A stretch of 51,146 bases of DNA from an uncultured Gammaproteobacteria bacterium. GTDB taxonomy: Bacteria > Pseudomonadota > Gammaproteobacteria > SZUA-152. Made by a program: the position numbers and the translations under genes. Where the stretch lies: positions 1-51,146 of the forward strand of contig CAJVYS010000006.1 in the NCBI GenBank assembly GCA_913009875.1, in the 5' to 3' direction. The notes under the pieces were generated by a model, which was not told where the DNA came from, made no database searches, and saw only the letters and a list, made by a program, of their open reading frames with translations. Shown here in pieces: positions 42,335 to 51,146 of the stretch (the first letter of the stretch is position 1; each line of letters opens with the position of its first letter).

Positions 42335-42428
42335 ACCGTCATTCCGGGCGAAACGAAGTGAAGATCCAGAATCCAGGGTACTTGAAATATCGTACATTCT
42401 GGATTCCCGCCTGCGCAGGAATGACGGT
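42335..42428. repeat. Imperfect inverted repeat with GTCATTCC...GGAATGAC ends
   Basis: accgtcattccgggcgaaacg...tccagaatccag...ttctggattcccgcctgcgcaggaatgacggt. Confidence 0.8.
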
Positions 42429-42686
42429 ATTCCAAGTCTCTCAAGCTTAAGTCAGTACCATTCCCATTTGATCCCGGCTCTCTTCCCGCCAGGATCCCAT
42501 GCCTTTCCATCATTGAGCAGCTTCCATAATCCAGAGTTCATCGTGCGCATGGTGCACGCTACGGGCAAGTGTAGTGTGCGCCGTGCGCACAATATGGGTA
42601 GGCACCTCCCGGTGAATGCCATAACCCTGTAGCAAGCTGAATCGTTTCCTTGGCTTTTCCGCCCAAATCGGATCGCTGATTGGGTT

Positions 42687-43424
42687 TTACAGGCGCCGCT
42701 TCCAGGCGCTGCGATAGGCGATCTCGTCCTTACGAAAGCGCCGAATTCTTGCCGCTGAGAAAAACAGGCGATGCAGCAACGCACCGGCGACGAAACCACC
42801 GACATGCGCCCACCAGGCGACGCCACCCACCTCGGCCGATTGGAACAGGGCGGAGGTACCGGACAGAAACTGCATCAGAAACCAGAAGGCAAGGAACAGC
42901 GCCGCCGGCAGGGCAAAGATAAACGGATAGAACAGAATGGGGATCATCACCACCACCTGCGCCCGTGGATACATGACGAAATAGGCTCCCAGGACACCGG
43001 CAATGGCCCCCGATGCCCCGACCGTGGGCAGGGTGGATTCCGGGTTGACAAAAATCTGCACCAGCGCGGCGATCAGGCCGCAGCTAAGGTAGAAAAGCAG
43101 GAAGCGGATGCTGCCCATGCGGTCTTCCACATTGTCGCCGAACAGCCACAGGAACCACATGTTGCCGATGATGTGCATCCAGCCACCGTGCAAGAACATG
43201 CTGGTAATAAAGGGCCAGTAATCACCGACGGGAAAGCCCACACTCTGTGCCCACTCGGGGTGAGTGTAACGCGCTGGCACCAGGCCGAAGAGATAGAAGA
43301 AGCTCTGTATCTCCCGCTCCGACAGGCGCAGTTCGAAGGCGAAAACCAAAGCACTACTGAAAACCAGAAACCACACGGCGAGGGGCGGGAAGCGCGTTGG
43401 GATGGAATCGTGCAGGGGGAACAC
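42687..43424 (-). CDS. Rhomboid family intramembrane serine protease
   Basis: HGGWMHIIGNMWFLWLFGDNVED; TVGASGAIAGVLGAYFVMYP; AHVGGFVAG. Confidence 0.93.
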   Translation of the reverse strand: MFPLHDSIPTRFPPLAVWFLVFSSALVFAFELRLSEREIQSFFYLFGLVPARYTHPEWAQSVGFPVGDYWPFITSMFLHGGWMHIIGNMWFLWLFGDNVEDRMGSIRFLLFYLSCGLIAALVQIFVNPESTLPTVGASGAIAGVLGAYFVMYPRAQVVVMIPILFYPFIFALPAALFLAFWFLMQFLSGTSALFQSAEVGGVAWWAHVGGFVAGALLHRLFFSAARIRRFRKDEIAYRSAWKRRL

Positions 43425-43750
43425 CGGCCCCTCCTTGTCAGTGACAGCGTCGGATCAACACGAGTGTTGTGTCTCATCTATCGCTGGATTTAGTATAACC
43501 TGAATCCGAGGGTTCAGGTATAAGACACTACACTGGATATGAGGGATGCCACCGTCAAGGTCAAGCGTCTGCGGCATCCAGATATCGCCGGCAGACAACT
43601 AGTACTCCATCAATATAAACTTGATGGACCACTAGGTAGGGTGCGGCCCCCGCACCAGATGCAGTAACGGTAGTACGGTGATGTTTGCTATTAATTCGAC
43701 GGTAGATAGAGTCGAGTGTTTTGTCATGGTGCGCACAGCGCATCGCCTAG

Positions 43751-45460
43751 TCACCATTCAAGCCTGAGACCCGCGGCCAAGCTCCAGACTGTCAAATTTT
43801 CCTGGGCGACGGTGGTTTCGTATTGGATGAAGCTGGAAACACCATCGGCAAACGTGGCCGAAGTACCCAGGGCTAACACGTAATAGTTGGAGCTAGGCGC
43901 ATTGATTTCAAAGCTGAATTGGCTGTTTGGATCAATCAGGAAATATCCTTTCACTTTATCGGCATTGCCTTGAAACTGGTGAAGCCACGAGACATTGACA
44001 TGGGGCACCAACACACCCCATGAATAGCTGAAGGCATAGCGTAACTGCGCACCCAGGGTGGACACCAACTGAGACACCTGCTGCTCGTTTATAGCGAAGT
44101 TATACGAGCCCGCGCTGGTTTCCCGGTATCCATCAATGGTTGTTTTCAGATAGTCCAGGCGTGCATTCAGGTTTGAAGTAAAACCCCGATGCACAAGGTC
44201 GTATCCACCGCCAAGGCTTATGGCATAACCTGTACTGTCCGTAGCACTTCTTGCCGTTTCATCCGTGGCGCCAAATACGACGCGCCGCCGCATATCATAA
44301 TTACTGAGATTAACGACACCAATGGCATCGATGTAGCTGTTATCGGAAGGATAGTAACTGCCATAGAAAGTACCGCTGTAATTTCCCACATCCATGCCGC
44401 CTCCCTGGTAGTCGATATCCATGTTCGTTTGTCCATAACCCAAAGCCCAACCCATTAATCCTTTATTGTCAAAACGGTAGTCAGAGCCAATGGTCAAGGC
44501 ATAGTTATCAAACTCAAACCCGGTTTCATAAATAGTTTCATCTTGTGTGCCGCCACCAATTTTGCCGCTGACAAACCAGCTCCAGTTGTTGTCAAATCCT
44601 GAGCCCGCGCTGCCACCGCTGGCATTCCCTGACAACAATTGGTCAAGCATGTCACCCGTGATGGTTTCATTACCAAAGTCAAGAGCCAGTCCGCTGAGCA
44701 GCGGAAGATTCTGGCCGCGTCGTAACGAGGCCATACGGCGACTGATATTGGATAACTGCTCCTTGGTCAACTCATCGTTCAAGGCGCTTTGCGCACCGAC
44801 ATTGGTGGGTGACGTAGCATCGATAAATTCACGCAAGTCCTCTGCCGCACCCGAACGGGTTGCAGCACGAAACTGTTCACACAGGTCATCCGTTCTATCC
44901 TGATCCAGACAAATATTCGTTAACGTATTGTTTGTGACTACGCCAGGAGAGTTACCTTGATCGGAGATTGCCACACTGCCCACATTGACAGTTATTGTTG
45001 CGGTTTCCGTTATATTCTGGTCATTAAGCACCGCATAATTAAAGCGTGCCTGACCCTCGAAATTTTCCGCGGGACGATATTCCACACACAGTAGAGTTTC
45101 GTCAGAACATCCGACGACGGTGGCCACCCCTGAATTAGGCTGGACGGGAATCGTGACCACAGGATTGCTGATATTGCTAATACTCTGGGATAAATTGAGT
45201 ATTATTGTTTGGTTTATGCTGCTTGAAACAGCCACATCTTTCAGCTCGGCATGGGCAGAGACGGGAAACAACATCAAGACCACCAGCACCAGCATCGCGC
45301 CAGCATGAGCGTAAGAAGTCAAAGAATAATGGTTAACATTAACCCTGTTTTTATTCACGAAATACAGGTTAACCAGGCATTGTATTTTAGAGGGTTGTAT
45401 CACGTGATGGCCTGCCTTATTTGATATGCTGCCTCTTTTCCCTGCACCCGGGCTGTCCAT
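43751..45460 (-). CDS. Autotransporter-type outer membrane beta-barrel protein with N-terminal Ig/cadherin-like domain
   Basis: C-terminal alternating strands ending ENLTVWSLAAGLRLEW; signal peptide MLVLVVLMLFPVSAHA suggests a start near 45295. Confidence 0.75.
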   Translation of the reverse strand: MDSPGAGKRGSISNKAGHHVIQPSKIQCLVNLYFVNKNRVNVNHYSLTSYAHAGAMLVLVVLMLFPVSAHAELKDVAVSSSINQTIILNLSQSISNISNPVVTIPVQPNSGVATVVGCSDETLLCVEYRPAENFEGQARFNYAVLNDQNITETATITVNVGSVAISDQGNSPGVVTNNTLTNICLDQDRTDDLCEQFRAATRSGAAEDLREFIDATSPTNVGAQSALNDELTKEQLSNISRRMASLRRGQNLPLLSGLALDFGNETITGDMLDQLLSGNASGGSAGSGFDNNWSWFVSGKIGGGTQDETIYETGFEFDNYALTIGSDYRFDNKGLMGWALGYGQTNMDIDYQGGGMDVGNYSGTFYGSYYPSDNSYIDAIGVVNLSNYDMRRRVVFGATDETARSATDSTGYAISLGGGYDLVHRGFTSNLNARLDYLKTTIDGYRETSAGSYNFAINEQQVSQLVSTLGAQLRYAFSYSWGVLVPHVNVSWLHQFQGNADKVKGYFLIDPNSQFSFEINAPSSNYYVLALGTSATFADGVSSFIQYETTVAQENLTVWSLAAGLRLEW

Positions 45461-45765
45461 TTGTAGCGTGACAATTTCGCTGTAAGCATCGGAAAATCCA
45501 ACTCAGAGGAGGATTGATTTCAGACATGAATATTAACATTGCAGACGGGACACGCAGGGTATATTTCTGTTAATTGTCAATATTTCACATTAATTGGGCA
45601 CGTTTCTTTATTTTTTTACACCGTTAATACGTTAGAATTCCCTCGCTGGGACGCTCTGAATGAAGCTTTGTTATCGTTTGTCTTAGCATCAATGGAAAGC
45701 ACCCTTGGGCATCGGTCATTCTTGCCCTCACCCAACGACTTACCCTAACAAGCAAGGCCGCTGTC

Positions 45766-48700
45766 ATGTTCCTGAACCCCCTCCCTGCCTCCCTGTTCTC
45801 CCGCTATCGCTTTTTTCTGCTGTTACTGGCCACCGTACTGCTCAGCGCCTGCGGGGATAACGGCAACCAGGACGCTGGCGGGGCAGGTGCGCGCACGGTG
45901 CCGCAAAACGTCACACTGACCGCCGGCACGCGGATGAACGAACTGCGCTGGCGCGGGGTGAGCGGGGCCCGGGGTTACACGGTGTATTGGTCCACCGAGC
46001 CCGACGTCAACCCGGCCAACGGAACCGCCATTGACACCCAGCGGCCTTACCTCGAGCACCGTGGTCTGGCCAATGACATGCGCTATTATTATGTCATCAC
46101 CTCCGACACCGGTTTTGGCCAAAGCGCGCCCTCGGCGGTGGTCGAGGGCACGCCGCGTGCGGCGCGCCCGGCCCGCCCCGGCGATCTCGCTCTGCGGGCC
46201 GGTAATGGCCGTATCACCCTGCGCTGGGATGCGGTCCCCGGGGCCACCCACTACACCTTGTACTGGCAGGACAGCGCGGGTGTGGATACGGGAGAGAGCC
46301 GTGAAGAGAGCCACCGCATCGAGCAGGTCGTCTCCCCGTTCGTGCACCCCGGGCTTGAGAACGGCCGTGACTATTTTTATCGCTTGGTGGCTGAAAACGC
46401 CCACGGTGCGAGTGAGGCCTCCGAGGAGCACAGCGCCATGCCTCAGTCGCCACCGCCCAGTGCCCCGGTGATCACCGGGGCCGACGTGGCTGCCGGTGAG
46501 GTCACCCTGCAGTGGTGGCATGCCGGTGTGGCCAGCCACTATGAACTGCTCTGGGGCAACACGGATCCCCTCGACGAGACTAACGGGGACACGGCGTCAC
46601 TGACCCGGGTCACCAGCCCCTATACCCACGCCCCTCTGCTGGATGGGCAAACTTATTATTACCGTGTGCGGACACGCGATGGTGATCGTGTCAGCGCCTT
46701 GTCCAATCTCGTGCAGGTCACGCCACCCGGTGACGCGAGTGTAGCGGAGCCCGGCCCGGTGCCGGCGGTGCCCACCGGCCTCACCGTAAGCCTGGAAAAC
46801 GGCCAGCTCAGCCTGGACTGGCCGCCGGTGGAAGGGGCGCTGGGTTACACCCTGTATTGGACCAACGCCGAGACAGGCGAGGTCAGCACCACGGATGCAC
46901 GCATCCCCCAGATCCAGCCGCCCTACACCCATAGTCAGCTCAACAACGGCACGCTCTACCGCTACCGCCTCAGCGCCCTCAATGATCACGGCGAGAGTGC
47001 CTTGTCCACGGAGGTCAATGGTGTGCCGCAGGTGATTGTCCCCGGCGTCCCGGCCGGGGTGCAGGCCCTGGCGGGCGATGCCTCCATTCTGCTGCGCTGG
47101 GACCCGGTGCTGGGGGCCACGGGCTATACTCTGACGGTCAATGATGGCAGCCTCACCACCACGCTCACCAACGTCCGCTCCCCCTACCGGATCACCGATC
47201 TCAGCAACGCCACGGCATACCAGCTCCAGCTCCAGGCACAAAACGCCGGGGGCCTGAGCGCGCCCTCAGCGCCGGTGAGCGCCACCCCCCGGGAACCGGT
47301 GCCCAATACCCCGGGCGACCTGGTGGCCCGTCCGGGCAATGCCAGCGTACTGCTGCAATGGACAGCGGCGATACCGCAAAATGCCGATGATCCCGCCGAA
47401 GCGGTGACCGGCTACCGGGTCTATACCGCCACCCGCCCCGGCGTGCGTCCGGACAACGGCACCCTCATCGACGCCACCCCGACACGCCGCGACGACGGCC
47501 GTTGGCAGCTGCGCCACACCGCGCTGCAAAACGGCCAGCGCTATTATTACGTCGTCAGCGCGCAAAACGCCGGTGGTGAAGGCGGCCTGTCACGGGAAGT
47601 GTGGGCCCGCCCCCGGGTGCCAGCCCCCGGCGTCCCCGCCGGTCTGTCGGCCGAGGCCGGCGATGGCCAGGTACGGATTGATTTTAGCCCGCCCGACACC
47701 CTGTCCGACGACGAAACGGCCACCTATAACCTGTATTGGACCCGGGCCCTCACGGATGAAGGGGGTAATGCCAGCGGAGAACGCAGCCCCACCGAAGTTA
47801 TCAGCAATGTCCCGCCGGGCTACCGCTTTAGCGATGGCACTAACACCAACGGCACGACCTATTTCTTCCGGGTCTCGGCCGTGAGTAACGGCAATGAGGG
47901 CCCCCTATCAGACGAAGTCAGCGCCACACCACGGCTGCCCGTCCCCGGGCAAGCCCCGCAGGCGACCCGGACGCAGGCAGACAGTGGCCGGGTGACCCTG
48001 GACTGGGCCCCCGTGGCACAGGCCAGCGGCTATGTGATTTATTGGTCCACCGAACCGAATGTCAGCCCCCGGACCAGCAACCGCCTCCGTGGCGAGACGA
48101 TACAGCCGGGCTTTGTGCACGACGGGCTTGAAAACGGCCAAAGCTATTTCTACCGCGTGGCCGCCGTCAATGCCGGCGGCGAGGGCAGTCTGTCCGCATT
48201 GCTAGCGGCCCAGCCCCAGGTACCGCCCCGGCCACCCCCACCGGTTTTGGCGTACAGCCCGGCGACGGGCAGGTGGTCATTGACTTTGATCGCCTCCCGG
48301 ATGCTACCGGTTATCGCGTGTTCTGGCACCCGGACATCGAGGCGCCCCTGGCGCAATGGTCCAGCCGTGCCGTCTTGCCGGGTGACAGCCTCACCGACCT
48401 GAACAACAACGAGACCCTCTTCTATCGCCTGCAGGCACTCAATGCCGGCGGCGCCGGCCCACTCACCGAACCCGTCAGCGCCACCCCGCAACCCACCCCT
48501 CCCGCCACGCCCACCGGCCTGGCCGTGGCCAGCGGCGATGGCGAACTTAGTGTCAGCTGGCATACCCTGCCCGGCCTGCGTTATACCCTGTACTGGAGCG
48601 ATGACCCTGGGATCGCTCCCGTTGACAGCGGCAACGTCCTTGTTGATGCCCGACCGACCCACCGCCACACCGGGCTCAGCAACAATACCCCCTACCGCTA

Positions 48701-51146
48701 CCAGGTCAGCGCCAGCAACAGCGGCGGAGAAAGCGCCCCCAGCGAACCGCTTCAGGCCACCCCCGCCGGCGTCATGCCCGGCGTCCCCCGGGCGTTCAGC
48801 GCCGAGGGCGGGCAGTTTCAAATAACCCTGCGCTGGCAGCCGCCGGCCAATGCCACGGACGACACCCAATACACCCTGTACTGGAGTACCACATCGGGCC
48901 AGGGCGCCAACGGCACTGCCATCACCACGGTGAGTTCGCCCTACGTGCACACGCCCCTGGAGAATGATCAACGCTATTACTATGTGATCACCGCCACCAC
49001 CGACAGCGTCGAAGGTCCCGCCTCGGCCCAGGCCGAAGCCCTGAGCACTGGGGGCGCCGTCCCCGCCCAGCCCCAGGGCGTACAGGGCAGTACCGGTGAT
49101 GGACGCAACACCCTGCAATGGCAGGCCGTGGCCGACGCCGGGCAGTACACCGTACAATGGTCCACCCAGGCCGACATGAGTGAACCCCAAGGCACGACGG
49201 TCAGCACCCCGCCCTTTGTGCACAGCAACCCCCCCGCCAGCACCCTCTACTACCGGGTGATCGCCCACAACGGCAACGGCGACAGCCCCCCCTCGGCCAT
49301 CGTCAAAATCGTCCAGGACAGTCCCAACCAGGCCCCGCAAATCACCCAGGGGGCCGTGATCGCCGTAACGCTGGATGAAGACAGCAACCCCACCGCCTTT
49401 GCCCTGGGCCTCACTGCCACCGACAACGACGGCGATGCCTTGACCTGGTCCATCGCCACCCCGGCCAATCGCGGCAGCGCGCAGATCACCGGCAACAACA
49501 CCTCGGCCAACGTGGCTTACACCCCGCAGGCCGACGTCAACGGCAGCGATGTGTTTACCGTGCAGGTCAACGACGGCCAGGGCGGCAGTGACAGCATCCA
49601 GATCGATGTCAGCATCACCCCGCAGAATGATGCGCCGGCCATCACCAATACCGATCTCGCCCTCAGCCTGACGGAAAACATCACGGCCGTGACTGCTATC
49701 ACGGTCACGGATATCGACAGCTCGGTGTTTACCTACGCACTCAGTGGTGCGGACAGTGCGCTGTTCAGCATGGCGGGGAACACGCTGAGCTTCACCACCG
49801 CGCCCGACTTCGATGCCCCGCAGGACAGCGGCGCCGACAATGTCTACAACGTCAGCGTGACCGCCAACGATGGCAGCAACGACAGTGCGGCCAAGGCCTT
49901 TGTCATTACCGTGACCGATGCCAATGACACCGTGCCCGTGATCACCAACACCAACCTCAGCCCCAGTGTTGGCGAAAACACCACCACCGTCACCACCATC
50001 ACGGTCGCGGACAGCGACAGCACCACGTTCACCTATGCACTCAGTGGTGCCGACAGTGCCTTGTTCAATATGGTGGGGAACACACTGCGCTTCATCGCCG
50101 CGCCCGATTTTGAGGCCCCGCAGGACAGTGGCGCCGACAACATCTACAACGTCAGCGTGATTGCCAACGACGGCAGCAACAACAGTGCCGCCAAGGCCTT
50201 TGTCATCACCGTGACCGATGCCAATGACTCGGCGCCCGTGATCACCAACACCGACCTCGCCCCCAGCATTGGTGAAAACACCACCACCGTCACCACCATC
50301 ACGGTCGCGGACAGCGACAGCAGCGCCTTTACCTATGCACTCAGTGGTGCGGACAGTGCTTTATTCAATATGGTGGGGAATGACTTGCGCTTTATCGCCG
50401 CGCCCGACTTTGAGACGCCGCAAGACAGTGGCGCCGACAACATCTACAACGTCAGTGTGACCGCCAATGACGGCAGCAATAATAGTGCGGCCAAGGCCTT
50501 TGTCATTACCGTGACCGATGCCAATGACGCCGTGCCCGTGATCACCAATACCGATCTCAGCCCGAGCCTGGTGGAAAACACCTCCGCCGTGACTGCAATC
50601 ACAGTTACGGATACAGACAGCACCGCGTTTACTTACACCCTGAGTGGTGTAGACAGTGTGCTGTTCAGCATGTCGGGGAACACGCTGAGCTTTATCTCCG
50701 CGCCCGACTTTGAGGCCCCGCAGGACAGCGGCGCCGACAATGTCTACAACCTCAGCGTGACTGCCAACGACGGCAGCAACGGCAGCGCCGCCAAGGCCTT
50801 TGTCATTACCGTGACCGACGCCAATGACATCGTGCCCGTCATCACCAACACCAACCTCAGCCTCAGTGTTGGTGAAAACACCACCACCGTCACCGCCATT
50901 ACGGTCACGGATAGCGACAGCAGCACATTTACCTATGCACTCAGTGGTGCGGACAGTGCCCTGTTCAGCCTGGCGGGAAACACCCTGCGATTCATCGCCG
51001 CGCCCGACTTTGAGACGCCGCAAGACAACGGCGCCGACAACATCTACAACGTCAGCGTGATTGCCAATGACAGCACCAACGACAGCGCCGCCAAGGCCGT
51101 CGTCATCACCGTGACCAAGCACAATGACAATACAGCGGTATTTACC
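45766..51146 (+). CDS. Large surface lipoprotein with about 12 Fn3-like domains then cadherin-like repeats; apparent -1 frameshift near 48226; 3' end beyond the window
   Basis: Lipobox LLSACGDNG; ORF 45766..48402 continues in the frame with codon starts divisible by 3 from about 48230 to the window end with uninterrupted Fn3/cadherin homology. Confidence 0.85.
49621..51120 (+). repeat. Five tandem 300-bp (100-aa) cadherin-like repeats
   Basis: Units 49621-49920, 49921-50220, 50221-50520, 50521-50820, 50821-51120 align with exact 300-nt period (ITNT-L--S--ENTTTVTTITV-DSDSTTFTYALSGADSALF...VITVTDAND). Confidence 0.93.

Noticed and set aside
42452-42826. Minus ORF ending GLWKLLNDGKAWDPGGKRAGIKWEWY as a possible gene remnant
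   Set aside because: Could not assign it to any family and it overlaps the rhomboid gene; possibly a fragment but unsupported.
48150-49340. 396-aa minus-strand ORF
   Set aside because: Antisense to the frame-corrected Fn3 region; Gly-rich shadow.
50361-51122. 253-aa minus-strand repetitive ORF
   Set aside because: Repetitiveness is just the antisense reading of the 300-bp cadherin-like repeats.

Overview
The window looks like a chromosomal segment of a GC-rich gammaproteobacterium (judged from gene content and order only). Position 1 is probably a contig edge, because nt 46-111 are an exact Illumina P7 index adapter fused to a 5'-truncated gene. From left to right I read: a truncated AAA ATPase plus DUF4276-type partner (possible defence module); a DUF3179 protein; a BacNav-type sodium channel; a compact beta-oxidation cluster on the minus strand (thioesterase, acyl-CoA ligase, FadJ/FadI-like, FadE-like); a papain-like amidase; an AEC transporter; a Bax-like glucosaminidase; a MipA/OmpV protein; a short gene graveyard; a TetR regulator with two palindromic operator candidates; an mla operon carrying a tolC-like gene between mlaD and mlaC plus an ABC exporter, then ibaG-murA; a his operon (hisGDCBHAFIE) whose gaps hold two families of palindromic repeats; hinT-tatABC-yggX; a 156-bp inverted duplication of the mipA 3' end; rpiA; ilvA; a decayed Mu-like phage immunity region; a rhomboid protease; an autotransporter-like barrel protein; and a giant lipoprotein with about 12 Fn3-like domains and at least five exact 300-bp cadherin-like repeats that runs off the right edge and carries one apparent frameshift. 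No rRNA, tRNA or CRISPR array was recognised. All family calls come from reading the translations, with no database search.
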